Assembly (NCBI GenBank): GCA_030686995.1 | Contig: CM060691.1 | Coordinates: 62,409,838 to 62,473,837 of the forward strand | Reading direction: 5' to 3' | Origin: Artemisia argyi | Lineage: Eukaryota; Streptophyta; Magnoliopsida; Asterales; Asteraceae | DNA: 64,000 nt | In this document: positions 43,132-53,614 of the stretch, in pieces | Layout: every line of letters begins with the position of its first letter | Numbering within the stretch: position 1 is the stretch's first letter | Made by a program: the position numbers and the translations under genes | Notes under the pieces: generated by a model | What the model saw: only the letters and a program-made list of their open reading frames with translations | Database searches by the model: none | What the model was told of the DNA's origin: nothing

Positions 43132-43297
43132 TGTCCCCCCAGTCTAGTTTGCGCGGCTCGTAGCCGCGGATGCTAGACTAATCACAACAGCGGTAAGCGT
43201 GGCGGGAGAAATTTTGAATATTGCCGCCCAATATTGAGGACAATGTACCTAGTCATAGATATTTCAAAGAAATGCCTCGAAAATCGGGGGTTGTGTC

Positions 43298-43303
43298 CAC
43301 GTG
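43298..43303. promoter_or_regulatory. G-box upstream of the antisense gene
   Basis: CACGTG in a GTCCACGTGTCC context, about 105 bp upstream of the TATA box of the antisense gene. G-boxes bind plant bZIP and bHLH factors. Confidence 0.45.
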
Positions 43304-43405
43304 TCCCTTGGAAAACGGGAAAAAGTGCATGTACCGTTTCGGATTCTAGCCACACGTTTTGTGAGTGGGATCCAAGTGGGCTTCATCTAGGGTTTTTTGA
43401 TTCCT

Positions 43406-43413
43406 TATATAAG
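43406..43413 (+). promoter_or_regulatory. TATA box of the antisense gene
   Basis: TATATAAG, 146 bp upstream of the ATG at 43552. The leader between them is A/C-rich. Confidence 0.6.
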
Positions 43414-43551
43414 AGTCATCGCCTCCGTTTACCCAAAACACACAGTAAAACACATATTCACCATTGCACATTTCTTCAAAATGTTTTTTGCGAAGAAAGT
43501 AACTGTTTGATTAGGTAATTTCGTGTGCGTATTCCAGTAAATACTTTGAAA

Positions 43552-46146
43552 ATGGTTGCCCAATTAGAGGAGTTTCGCTCTGCGATGAGTGAGGATGATG
43601 TGCGTCAGTTTTCATCTGACTACTTCATTCCTCTGGATGTGCATCCAGAGGCTCCAGACGTCGATGCGTGTATAGCCGATTTCCCCGAAGGGAAAATAGG
43701 ACTATACACGCGCTTTTTTGAGTACGCTAATTACCGCGTACCTATATCTATTTTCTTGAGCAATTTGCTCAATTACTATCGTCTTCATATATCACAGCTG
43801 CACTGTATAGGTGCGGCGAAGGTATCGAATTTTGAAGTAAACTGTCATTTACTTGCAATAGAACCGACTGTTGACCTATTCCGCGCATTCTACCACACAA
43901 CGTGGTCGCATGGATGGGTATCCTTTGCGAAGCTCGCGGGTAAGCTTCAGTGTTATACCGAGAAGGTAGACTCCCTGAGGCTTTGGAGGGAGTATTTTTT
44001 CTGGGTTGATGATGTGGTGTTTCCATCGCCCTTTGAGTTTTACACTCAAGATACGTTGCCGAGGGATGGGCGCCCCGCACCCGGTTCCTATAGTTTGGCC
44101 GATGCGCAGACCCTTGATGCCAACCGCATCCCCATTAACCCTTATCCGGAGGAGTTTTTGGTGCATGTGGGGTTGAGTCGTAGCTATTTCGGGGATGTTG
44201 ACGAGGTGTCAACCTTCATTGATGAGGAAGGCCGGGGTGGGTGTTCATCCCTTTTGCTTATAATCATGTAAGTTTTTCTATATGCGCATGTTTGATAACT
44301 AATCTCTGCTTTTGCTGTTTGTTTCTGTGTGCGCAGAAATGGATTTATTTGCGGTAGTGAAGCTGGAGAAACCAAAGCAGGTGACCGTTGACGTGCGCCC
44401 TCTGAGGGAGAACGAGCAGCCGTTTTTGGCAGCGACCACGGGTCATCTGACTATGCTGGGGCCTGTTGGCCATGAAGACTCGCCGCCTCTCCAAGTTACG
44501 CCCATACAGAGCGTGGCGTCAACTGTGGAGACTGCGCGTGTGGAGGAGGTGCACGCTGAATCTTCGGATAGCGTGGAGATACTGAAACCTGAGGAGGTGT
44601 TGAAGCCCGAGGAGATAGCGCAGAAGCTAAAGCGCAAAGGAGAGGCTGGTGGTAGTGGTACTTCCAAGAGGAGGCGCTATCTCATTGGAGATGCAGAGTC
44701 GTCTGCGGAGGAGGAGACATCCGCTTCTGGCGCGGGTAAGGAGGCTGCAAAGGTCTCTCCATTTTTGTAAGTTATCTGTCTCATGCTATGTATTTTCTTT
44801 ATTACTTGTCATAATATGTTCTAACTGTTTTCTTCATTTATTGTAGCGATGATGCCGCGAAGGATGATGGAGCCTTCGTGGAGACGGTGGCCCCTCCTAA
44901 GAATGAAAACAAGGAGGAGGGAGTAAAGGTTGATGAAGGCATATCTGCGCAGCAACTGATGGTTGAGTTGGCTGCTACTACTGCGCGTCAAACTGAGCTG
45001 GTGGCTCAGTTGCAGACGAGGTACGTCGGGGAGAGTAGCACTCTCGCCCAAAAAGATGAGGAGATAGCTGTTCTCCGTGCGCAGCTGGCTGAAGCGCAGG
45101 CGGAAGTGGGGTCCTTCAAGGTGTACACGGATAAGGTCACGAATGAGAAGTTGACCGCGATGGCTGAGCTGGAGCAAGCGCGTGGACAACGTCATCAGTT
45201 CAGGGCCAACCTTACTTGGGCGGTAAGGTATCTTGAGGAGAAGAAGGAGGAGCACTTTGCGAACATTGCTGAGTTCAAGGTGCGTATGGAGAAGATTGTT
45301 CAGGCGCAGGAGGAGAAGCTGCGTGGCCTGAGCATAGAGTATGATGAGGAGTTATACCCTCATCTGATGTCTACCATAGCTGAGCGCATGTATGTCCTTT
45401 CATCTTTTTATGCAATGTTGCCTTATTATGTTTGTTTATATGTTTCTGCTAACACAAGTTGTCCTTGTTGATGTAGGTGGCTGATCAGTCATGGACTGCG
45501 CCTGGCCGCTATGGGTACCTTGGAGTCCCAAGAGGTGTTGGAGGCCTTTGGGAAAGTGGTGCAGTGCGCTGTGGAGCGTGGAAGGTCGCAGGCTATGGAG
45601 GAGCTCTATGAGGCCAAGGCGTTGAATGTGGCCCTGACTAAGGTGCCTGGCTATAACACTAGTACGTATGACGAGCTGGTGCAGGCCATGGAGGGGATGA
45701 AACTTCTTGAACTTCCTCACATTGCTCAGTTAGAGCGCGACCAGGATAACCCCATAAAGGTAATTATGGAGGGGTTGACCCTGGAGCGCCATATTTTGGA
45801 GGATGCCGAAGCGCAGCCGGACTACTTCCTCAAACCCGACGAGTCGCAGCTGCAGGTTCCGGTGTTTGCGCAGCCTCGCCACATGCTGAACCCCTTTGCT
45901 CTTGAGAAGGAAATTTCTCTGAAGGAGGTGTTGGAGCGCCACGCACAGAGAGCTGCCCAGAAAAAGGGGATTAAGGGCAAGGCTGTCCTATGCGGTGTAG
46001 GCGCTGCACATATTCCCAGGTCTGATGGGGTTCCCGTGAGTGTAGCGACTGTATCGCCTAAGGATGCAGTGCTATTGAGAAAGCTTCAAGAGGCAGGAAG
46101 TTCCATTGCACCGGAGGATAGCCCTGAGCATCGCCATAGCGTATAG
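43552..46146 (+). CDS. Antisense four-exon gene of the gypsy element (putative gypsy-type transposon domain)
   Basis: Exons 43552-44236, 44337-44766, 44847-45389 and 45477-46146 sum to 2328 nt, exactly 776 codons with the stop, all open. Introns are GT-AG (GTGGGT, GTAAGT and GTATGT donors). With the first donor at 44237 the reading passes directly into EMDLFAVVKL. Exon 1 is the domain Pfam calls putative gypsy-type transposon (Transposase_28). Exon 2 is acidic with a basic cluster KRRR. Exon 3 is a long coiled coil (repeated QLAEAQAEV-like heptads). Exon 4 starts WLISHGLRLA and ends in a helical basic region. It is antisense to gag-pol and converges with it. Its function is unknown. The start is the first ATG; an upstream GTG is not used. 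Confidence 0.88.
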
Positions 46147-46759
46147 GTTGTTTTGTAACTTGTATGTTAATTATCTGAATAACAAAGTGTAGCTTGTGCT
46201 TTTTGTGTAAAAATACTAAATAAGATACTCTTTTTATGCATAAATTAAGTGCGTGACTTAAGATTATAAGAATATACTTGCATTAATGTTTGCGAAGTTT
46301 TATTATTTGACCAAGAGTCTTGGCTCGTTATTTGCTAAGCTTCGTACAGTGTACTTAATATTTGCGCATCCGTCGTGGGGCGCGCAAGGTAAACTTACCT
46401 CAACGTCTCAAAAGTAAGGCGCTTTGCAAGGATGCGTGATCCAATGTTGATGGGTTTGCAACCCTCTTACTCAACGAGTGAATTAGTAGGTTTACTCATC
46501 CTTTATGCCTTCGTGGGTCTTAATTAGTGCATGCACGCCATGTAGGCAAAAATATAATATAACAATATTGACATATATAAGAATGTACGCAATAAAGTGA
46601 AATGCGTTATGGAGTTAGCTAGAAACCATAACATTTTATCGATACTTGCAAGTTTTTGAAAAAGTAAAAGACAATTCCTAAGAAAGAAAAGAAAAAAACA
46701 AACACTTATTGGGCACATCCTAAAGTGCAAAGTTGTCTGTGTATGGGCCGTAGCCTTTC
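46147..46759. other. Convergent 3' region between the antisense gene and pol
   Basis: Non-coding. It must hold the 3' ends of both opposing transcripts. TGAATAACAAA lies about 35 bp after the antisense stop. There is no clear canonical AATAAA on the plus strand. Confidence 0.5.
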
Positions 46760-48877
46760 CTAAAGATAGCATCTTTTAAGATTGCAGATATTCCAGGTGC
46801 GTGCTAGGTCGTGGCCTTCCATGTCACGCAACCTGTATGCGCCACTGCTTAGCGCATCAGTGACCTCATAGGGTCCTTCCCATTTGGGTCCGAGCTTGCC
46901 TGTGTCTTCTGCATGACTTGCATCATTGGCGCGGTATACAAAGTCTCCTGGTCTGAAGGAAGTGTGTTTGACCTTTGCATCATAATACTTCTTCATTTTT
47001 GCCATAGCCTTTGCTTCGCGTATAGCTGCGCGTTCACGTCTTTCTTCCAGTAAGTCCAAGTCTATGCGCCGCTCCTCGTCATTTGTTGTGATGTTGACCT
47101 CTGTTGTTCGTATAGTTGGCATTCCTATCTCAGCTGGTATGACGGCTTCTGTTTCGTACACAAGGGAGAATGGCGTGTCTCCAGTACTGGTTTTGATTGT
47201 AGTGCAATGCGCCCATAAGACATGTGATAATTCGTCCACCCACTTTCCTTTGTGCCTGTCAAGGCGCGCTTTTATTCCTTCACCTAGACTGCGATTCGCG
47301 CGCTCAACTAAACCATTGGTTTGTGGGTGTTTTACTGAAGTGAAGTGTTGCGTGATGTTCAATTGCGCGCACCAATCTTTGAATGGGTTGTCGCAGAACT
47401 GTTTCCCATTGTCTGATATAATCTCTCCAGGTAGCCCGAAGCGACAGACAATGTTATCCCATACAAAATGTTTGACCTGGTTGCCCGTGATGCTCACCAC
47501 CGCCTCTGCTTCAATCCACTTCGTGAAGTAATCTATAGCTACGATGAGGAATTTTAGCCCTCCTGCTGCAACTGGAAAGGGTCCTGCGATGTCAATGCCC
47601 CACTTGTAGAATGGCCATGGTGAGGTAATGGGTGTTAGCTCTTGTTGCGGTTGGCGCGGAATTGGCCTGTGTACTTGGCAATTACTGCACTTCTTTATCA
47701 TATCGCGTGCGTCGCGGTGCATAATTGGCCAATAATACCCCGACCGTAAAGCGCACGCTACAACAGATCGCGGGCCTGAGTGCATGCTACATGATCCAGC
47801 GTGGATTTCTCGGAGTACATAGTCTGCTTGGAGGGGTCCAACACATGGGAGCCAAGGTTGCAAGAAAGAACATCGGTAGAGTATATTATCCCGTAGTTCG
47901 AATCGCTGCGCTGTGCGCCGCACTCTTCGAGCGTCCTTAAGATCTTGTGGTAAGACTTCCTTGCTAATGAATTCAATGATAGGTGTCATCCATGTAAGAT
48001 CTTGTTCTTCTATCACTGTGGATACTTCCATCTCCAAGATTGACTTGTTTTGTAAAGTTTCTACCAATACCTGTTCTGATAAGTGCGCAAAGCTTGTGGA
48101 TGCAATCTTGCTAAGCACATCAGCCTTCCTGTTGTCCCCTCTAGGTACTTGTTTTATTGTGAACCTATCAAAGTTTTTAATTAAGGACTTGGTCTTATCC
48201 AGGTATTGGATCATGTGCTCATCCTTGGCTTCATATTCACCTAGCACATGGTTAGCAACTAGCCTAGAATCTACGTTTGCCTCCAGGTTGCGTACACCCA
48301 TTTGGATTGCAATACGCAGTCCGGAGAGTAGGGCTTCGTATTCTGCCTCATTGTTTGCGGCTGTGAATTCGAAGCGCAGCGCATAGGTGAATTCCATACC
48401 TTCTGGATTAGTAAGGATAAGGCCTGCGCCTGATCCATCTACACATGAGGATCCATCTGTGAACAGAATCCAGGGTTCCTGTAGATCTATTTTAGTTGTT
48501 GAGGTTGGACTATCAATGTCTGGCTTCTCAACAATAAAATCAGCTAATATCTGTCCCTTGATTGCAGTACGCGGTCTATACGAGATGTTATATTCGCTTA
48601 ACAACACACTCCACTTTTGTAGCCGTCCTGATGCGTCAGGTTTAGAGATAACTTGTTTGATTGGCTGGTCTGTGATTACGGCTATTGGATGCGCTTGAAA
48701 GTATCTGCGCAGTCTTTTAGCTGCGAATACTAGAGCTAAGACCAGCTTTTCCATAGCGCTATAGTTAGTCTCTGTCTTCTTCAGTGCTTTGCTTACAAAG
48801 TATATGGATGTCTGGACGGAGTTCCTATCTGTCAATAGCACTACGCTAACTGCTCCATGGGTTGCAGATAAGTACAT
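46760..48877 (-). CDS. Gypsy RNase H (two domains) and integrase
   Basis: A 705-codon frame. It starts inside the first RNase H, with TDQPIKQVISKP as its late part near 69-80. A second archaeal-type RNase H follows, with FTDGSS at 139-144, E near 178 and D near 203, the double RNase H typical of the Tat lineage. Integrase has the zinc site H359, H366, C397, C400 and the triad D429, D489 and E525. The C-terminus GPKWEGPYEV...GAYRLRDMEG is the usual gypsy integrase tail. No chromodomain is seen. The upstream part of pol is in other frames, with a stop near 48920, so this copy could not make full-length pol. Confidence 0.95.
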   Translation of the reverse strand: MYLSATHGAVSVVLLTDRNSVQTSIYFVSKALKKTETNYSAMEKLVLALVFAAKRLRRYFQAHPIAVITDQPIKQVISKPDASGRLQKWSVLLSEYNISYRPRTAIKGQILADFIVEKPDIDSPTSTTKIDLQEPWILFTDGSSCVDGSGAGLILTNPEGMEFTYALRFEFTAANNEAEYEALLSGLRIAIQMGVRNLEANVDSRLVANHVLGEYEAKDEHMIQYLDKTKSLIKNFDRFTIKQVPRGDNRKADVLSKIASTSFAHLSEQVLVETLQNKSILEMEVSTVIEEQDLTWMTPIIEFISKEVLPQDLKDARRVRRTAQRFELRDNILYRCSFLQPWLPCVGPLQADYVLREIHAGSCSMHSGPRSVVACALRSGYYWPIMHRDARDMIKKCSNCQVHRPIPRQPQQELTPITSPWPFYKWGIDIAGPFPVAAGGLKFLIVAIDYFTKWIEAEAVVSITGNQVKHFVWDNIVCRFGLPGEIISDNGKQFCDNPFKDWCAQLNITQHFTSVKHPQTNGLVERANRSLGEGIKARLDRHKGKWVDELSHVLWAHCTTIKTSTGDTPFSLVYETEAVIPAEIGMPTIRTTEVNITTNDEERRIDLDLLEERRERAAIREAKAMAKMKKYYDAKVKHTSFRPGDFVYRANDASHAEDTGKLGPKWEGPYEVTDALSSGAYRLRDMEGHDLARTWNICNLKRCYL

Positions 48878-49040
48878 GATTAGCTCTTCCCCTGGTCGCG
48901 GTGCGACAAGTTTGGGAAGTCATGCTAAATGTTGTTTTAGCTGTTGGAAATCTTCTTCTGCTTCCTCAGTCCAATGAAAGTCTCCCTTTTTGGTGCACTT
49001 CGTGAGTGTTTTAAAGAGAGGGAGTGATTTGTCTGCTGAT

Positions 49041-49658
49041 TTAGATAAAAAAACGGTTTAGCCCAGCTAGTTTTCCGTTTAATGACTGGACTTCCTTGAG
49101 TGTGCGCGGTGAGGGAAGATCGATAACAGCTTTTGTTTTTTCTGGGCAAGGTTTGATTCCATCGGGTTCTATTAAGTATCCGAGGAACATGCCTTCTGTT
49201 GCGCCAAAGGTGCACTTTTTGGGATTTAATTTCATGTTTATTTTTCCCAATGTTTTGAACGTTTCCTCGATGTCGCGCACCAATTCATCCTCTGTGTGGC
49301 TTTTGATGACAAGGTCGTCAACATAGACCTCCAAGTTTCGACCTACTTGTTTCTCGAAAGCTGTGTCCACCAATCGTTGGTATGTTGCGCCTGTGTTTTT
49401 TAGGCCAAAAGGCATTTTCGTGTAGCAGTAAACCCCTTGACTGGTGTGGAAAGCTGTTTTTTCTTCATCCTCGACTGCCATCTGGATTTGATGATATCCT
49501 TTGTATGCGTCTAGGAAGCATTTAAAAGGATATCCGTACAGGGATTCTACCTTCCAGTCTATTTCTGGCAGTGGGTAACAGTCCTGTGGACATGCTTTGT
49601 TAAGGTCTGTGAAGTCCACGCACATTCTCCAACTGCCATCGCTCTTCTTTACCATCAC
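49041..49658 (-). CDS. Gypsy reverse transcriptase core
   Basis: A 205-codon open piece with the RT palm motifs: SDGSWRMCVDF near the start, the CFLDAYKGYHQI block (motif A aspartate), MPFGLKNTGATYQR and VYVDDLVIKS (catalytic YVDD). It ends GKLAGLNRFF and is followed by a frameshift. The upstream piece 49671-50210 is in the same frame but separated by a TAG. All motif residues are conserved, so the lesions are recent. Confidence 0.95.
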   Translation of the reverse strand: MMVKKSDGSWRMCVDFTDLNKACPQDCYPLPEIDWKVESLYGYPFKCFLDAYKGYHQIQMAVEDEEKTAFHTSQGVYCYTKMPFGLKNTGATYQRLVDTAFEKQVGRNLEVYVDDLVIKSHTEDELVRDIEETFKTLGKINMKLNPKKCTFGATEGMFLGYLIEPDGIKPCPEKTKAVIDLPSPRTLKEVQSLNGKLAGLNRFFI

Positions 49659-49670
49659 TGGGTTGGAGAG

Positions 49671-50210
49671 CTAATCGTGATAGTACACTTCGCGCATGAT
49701 GCCTGCGTCTACGAGTTTGTGTACTTCTTCCAGAATAGCTTTTGCATGATCTGGGGCCTGGCCGCGCTTCTTCTGTCGTATTGGGGGATATCCTTGTCGG
49801 ATTTGTAGCTTGTGCTCCGTGATAGAGCGTGGCACTCCGGTCATGTGTTTTGGTTCCCATGCAAAGATATCTAGGTTCTTTTGCAAGAGTGCGCACACGG
49901 CTACTTTACCTTTGTCAGATAAAGATCCTCCAATCGAAACTTGTTGGTCCGGGTAATCGGGGTGAATAGCGACCTTTAGGTTCGGTGTTTTTTCTGTGCG
50001 CTGTTCTGGAATATTCTCCACCTCTGTGGTTACTGCGTTGCATTCTTTTGGTGGTACTATTGTGTTATAGAGGGTAACGCTCCTCCTTCCACTGGAAACT
50101 TGAGCATCCCATGTGCTGTGGATGGCACAGCGCGCATGGATGATATTCCAGGTCTCCCAATGATGCCATTGTATGGTGAGGGAGACTTGATTACCATGAA
50201 ATTTATCCAT
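49671..50210 (-). pseudogene. Gypsy protease-RT junction
   Basis: This open piece carries the segment before RT: AIHPDYPDQQVSIGGSL, FAWEPKHMTGVPRSITEHKL and the helix EEVHKLVDAGIMREV. A TAG just after it separates it from the RT core at 49658. Upstream it joins the protease only through at least one more frame change (overlapping piece 50057-50251). Confidence 0.85.
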
Positions 50211-50254
50211 GTTGCTGTTGAGTGTTGTTCATCTCCCACAACCACTAGCAAGCG

Positions 50255-52261
50255 CTATTGCCCCATAGGCCAAATCTTTTCTCCTGTGAATCCGGTCAGC
50301 GACGTTGTTGCTGGTATCAGTTGACTTTGGATTTCAGGTTGCAGCCTTTTGAAACAATGATCGTATAGGATATCTGTGGATGCTCCTCCATCGATGTACA
50401 TGCGGTGGATATCATGTCCCCCCGTATGTATTTCAATAGTTAGAGGTTCTACTACTGCGTTGTCCGCAGCTAGAGTAGGGAAGAATATCTCTTTTTCTGG
50501 AGAGAATTTTTGACTGACTTTTTGTTTTATCTTGCGTTGCCATGACTGTATCATGTATATGATGTCAGCTTTGTCTTTGGGAGGTTCTTTCTTGCCCCCA
50601 TTCCTTTGCTTGTCCTTTCCTTCTTTGATGTTTTTTACGAGGTGGTCCATTCTGCCTTCCCTTACTAACTTTTCAATTAGTTTTCGTAGCTGGACACACT
50701 CGTTGGTTGTATGGCCTTTTTGACCATGGTATTCGCAGTATCCATTCCCTATACGCTTTTCCTCTGCGGTACGCATTGGTGGAGGTTTTGGGAAGTTTGC
50801 ACCTTCTGTTACAAATATTTCCCTCGGAGTTTTTGTGAGAGGGGTATATTTGTCATTGTCTCTTCCACTGCGATAATTCCTGCTGCGGTTGTTATTCTGA
50901 TAATTGGATTGTCTCCTAGGCTGTTCTTGTTGCCTATAATTAGAGTAGCCTTTTTTGCTATCCGCAGCGGCTGCTTCTCCTTGTATGAAGGATCCTGTGC
51001 GCTTTGTTAGCTCATCGAAAGTTTGGGGAACCTTGTCGTTTAGCTTCCGAATAAGTTCTGGGTTGTTAATCCCATTCATGAACCCTGAAATTTTTAGAAT
51101 ATCGGGACACGTTTTGACCTGTATGCACTCATCCTTAAAGCGTTCCATAAAAGCACTGGTTGATTCCCCTTGGCGCTGTTTTACTCTGGCTAGTTCAACA
51201 GGGTTTTTAGCGCACTTCTTTCTTTGGGTAAAGTTTAGACGGAATGCGTTCCGTAATTCTACAAACCCACCGATGCTCCGTCGTGGGAGTTTGCTAAACC
51301 ATATGCGCGCATTCCCTACTAATGTAGAATTAAACATATGGCACCACACAGGTTGTGGCCAATTTTCGATAGTAGCAGCTGATTCGAAAACTTTTAGATG
51401 GTCATCCGGATCACCTGTCCCATCATATGTTTTCACATTAGTGGGCATGCGCCTCCTTTTGTGGTCGGAGTAATCGCTGATGCGTCGTGTAAACGAATCA
51501 ACTTTCTGGCGACGCCATGGAAGAGACATGTCTTCATTTTCTTCTTCGCGACGTCTTCCTCTTGACTTCCAGTGTCCTGTTTCCCTATCCTCGTTATCCG
51601 AGGAGTCGCTGGAGGAAGAGTAATTTCTTTTTTGGCGCTTGCACCGGCTTCCTTCAGAGGAAGAGCTTGAGGGGCTTTCACTTGGGGATATTCTCTTCCC
51701 CAATCTGTCGTGAATTCTCTTGCTCCCAGACTTGGAGGACCCTTCGCTTGGTGAATGTTGAGGTCCTAATCGGTCTTGTATCCCTCGACTGCCAAGTCTG
51801 GAATGAACATTATTGCGTCTCTCACTGTCTTCATATTCCTCTGAATATTGTGAGTCAGAAGTTGTACCCAGCCTATCATGGATAGTGGTACGTTTTTCGT
51901 TATCTGCGCGTCTTCCTCGTGGGTGGCGCGGTAGTGATGATTCGCGTTCAGGACCAAAATTGAGCCGGGCTTGTAGGCTCGTACTCGACCTTCTCCTTGC
52001 TTCTTCTTTCATGAGGGCAGTTAGGGTTTCATAATTTTGGGATAAAAAATTTCCCAACGTTAGGTCGAGTGTGTCCTCAGTTGCTGCAAGAATATCTGCC
52101 TCAATATTGGGCACCCTATCGCGGTTAGGCGCACCCGGTGGTACAGTGTTGTCCACTGTAGGTACAGTTTGGTGATGAGTAGTGAAGAGGGTGCGCTGGA
52201 GTTCCTCAACGCTTGGAACCACTGTGGTGGCTTGAGTAGTCCTTATAGGCAGTTTTACCAC
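50255..52261 (-). CDS. Gypsy gag and protease active site
   Basis: This uninterrupted 668-codon frame begins about 200 bp after the 5' LTR. The first 270 residues are Ser/Arg-rich with repeated SRLG/DRLG motifs (RNNVHSRLGSRGIQDRLG). The retrotrans_gag domain is near 280-430 (TYDGTGDPDDHLKVFESAA, GNARIWFSKLP, RQGESTSAFMERFKDE). A variant knuckle CEYHGQKGHTTNEC (C-X2-H-X4-H-X4-C, the Tat-type form) is near 525. The protease motif YIDGGASTDILY is near residues 622-633. The frame ends 24 codons past the last protease motif and pol continues in another frame. Confidence 0.93.
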   Translation of the reverse strand: MVKLPIRTTQATTVVPSVEELQRTLFTTHHQTVPTVDNTVPPGAPNRDRVPNIEADILAATEDTLDLTLGNFLSQNYETLTALMKEEARRRSSTSLQARLNFGPERESSLPRHPRGRRADNEKRTTIHDRLGTTSDSQYSEEYEDSERRNNVHSRLGSRGIQDRLGPQHSPSEGSSKSGSKRIHDRLGKRISPSESPSSSSSEGSRCKRQKRNYSSSSDSSDNEDRETGHWKSRGRRREEENEDMSLPWRRQKVDSFTRRISDYSDHKRRRMPTNVKTYDGTGDPDDHLKVFESAATIENWPQPVWCHMFNSTLVGNARIWFSKLPRRSIGGFVELRNAFRLNFTQRKKCAKNPVELARVKQRQGESTSAFMERFKDECIQVKTCPDILKISGFMNGINNPELIRKLNDKVPQTFDELTKRTGSFIQGEAAAADSKKGYSNYRQQEQPRRQSNYQNNNRSRNYRSGRDNDKYTPLTKTPREIFVTEGANFPKPPPMRTAEEKRIGNGYCEYHGQKGHTTNECVQLRKLIEKLVREGRMDHLVKNIKEGKDKQRNGGKKEPPKDKADIIYMIQSWQRKIKQKVSQKFSPEKEIFFPTLAADNAVVEPLTIEIHTGGHDIHRMYIDGGASTDILYDHCFKRLQPEIQSQLIPATTSLTGFTGEKIWPMGQ

Positions 52262-52461
52262 TGGAAGAGGTTGGGTTGTTCCGCCTCTTGGTGACCAGGT
52301 GCGCTAGTTGTCCCAGCAGCCTGCCTAGGGGTCGAATCTTGTTGATTCTTCCTCTGGGGGTCACGTGTTTTTTCCAGCTGCGGAGTCCGCTGGCTTGAAT
52401 TTTTATTCTTCGTCATTCTAGTTCCTTAGTTCTTAGTAGGGGTCCCACGGATGGCGCCACT

Positions 52462-52941
52462 TGTTGATACAAAAGTTGGGCGTTCCTGATATGGGCTCTT
52501 GCTCTCGTACCAATTCGCTTCTTAATGCATGAAACCTGCGCACTAAGAAAATAAACAACACCGTTAGGCTTATCGTGGGATTGTCTCCCACGATTAGACT
52601 CCGGCGTGAGAGTAAGTAATCGGTTTAGGGTTCTCGTAAAGAGTTTTAAGGTTTGTGAATCGTACCTTTAATAAGAATTATGTCATTCCTTATATAGGCG
52701 CAGAATCCTTGTAGGGTTCGTGCTCCTTACGTTTCGCACACATGGTGCTTATCCGGGTTAAGGATATGTATTCCATAGATAGAAGATCCTTATCTATACC
52801 GTATATAGTTTGGTTGGGCTTGCGTGAGCCCACTCCATTATTAATGCGGCCCAAGTTTTAATAGCCCACGCATGGTGGTTATTGGCCTTAGTAATGTTTA
52901 TCATTTGGGCTCGTGGCCCATATATAGACTATACGTCATCA
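52462..52941 (-). repeat. 5' LTR of the gypsy element
   Basis: 480 bp, pairs with 42653-43131, bounded on the right by the target duplication TATAT. Confidence 0.95.
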
Positions 52942-53614
52942 TATATTGTATAGAAACAATAACAATAGGAGCAACTCGTTTACCAACTACTAATTCGTAC
53001 TAGTAATCAAGTTTACTTAGCTTATAGCACTCATCGTATTTAAAGGTAAAAATAAACTTAGTGACGAGTGTCACTATGTTATGAAGAATCCTTCTTAATC
53101 AAATACTGTCAATAGTTTATGATATCAAATCCAGTTATTTTCAGGAATTTATGGCAGTTTTCTTAATGAAAGAGTCATTGTTTTTATTTTTATTATTTTT
53201 GCAAGAAAAATAAAAACAAAAAAGTTAATGAATAAATATGTAAAATTTGTATTATAAGTTGGGTTGGGTTTTCAGATGTGTATGGGTTACCTATTTTAAA
53301 TGGGCCTCTAAAGAACTTTGGTTGTCGCCTGTCACTTGTCACACTCACATCTTCACTGATACTCTTTTTTTTTGAACATCATGTTCACTGATATTGACTC
53401 TATACTTTTCTAGGGACAAGGAATGTAATGCCCTCCGCGTTGCGGCGAGGCTATTTTTTGCAAATTTTTTTACGAATAATGTTTGGGTGAGGTTTCTTGT
53501 TGTAAGATCGTGGTATGTTTTTGGCCGACATGTATTGTATTTCTTTCGAACAAATGTTGTGTGAAGCTATATTTGTAGTTGTCGTACGACATTCTTTTTG
53601 GAATGTTTGACAGA

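Larger units (their letters stand above)
42653..52941 (-). mobile_element. Ty3/gypsy (Tat-type) LTR retrotransposon with an antisense gene
   Basis: LTRs 42653-43131 and 52462-52941 (TGTTGATAC...CGTCATCA) are flanked by TATAT (42648-42652 and 52942-52946). PBS-like TGGCGCCATCCGTGGG on the minus strand lies beside the right LTR and PPT (complement of TGTCCCCCCAGTC, 43132-43144) beside the left. The minus-strand order gag, protease, RT, RNase H, integrase is gypsy. About eight LTR differences in 480 bp indicate a recent insertion. Pol carries several frame breaks and stops. Between integrase and the 3' LTR a four-exon gene is on the plus strand, as described for Tat-lineage elements. Confidence 0.96.

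Noticed and set aside
43525..43551. Upstream in-frame start of the antisense gene at 43525
   Set aside because: The codon is GTG; the first ATG is 43552.
44268..44336. GTAAGT at 44268 as donor of intron 1 of the antisense gene
   Set aside because: It gives the wrong phase into exon 2. The donor at 44237 keeps one continuous frame, with total length divisible by three.
47064..48698. Long plus-strand ORFs opposite the gypsy integrase/RNase H
   Set aside because: They are mirror frames of the minus-strand pol, with no domain and no promoter context, unlike the antisense gene at 43552.
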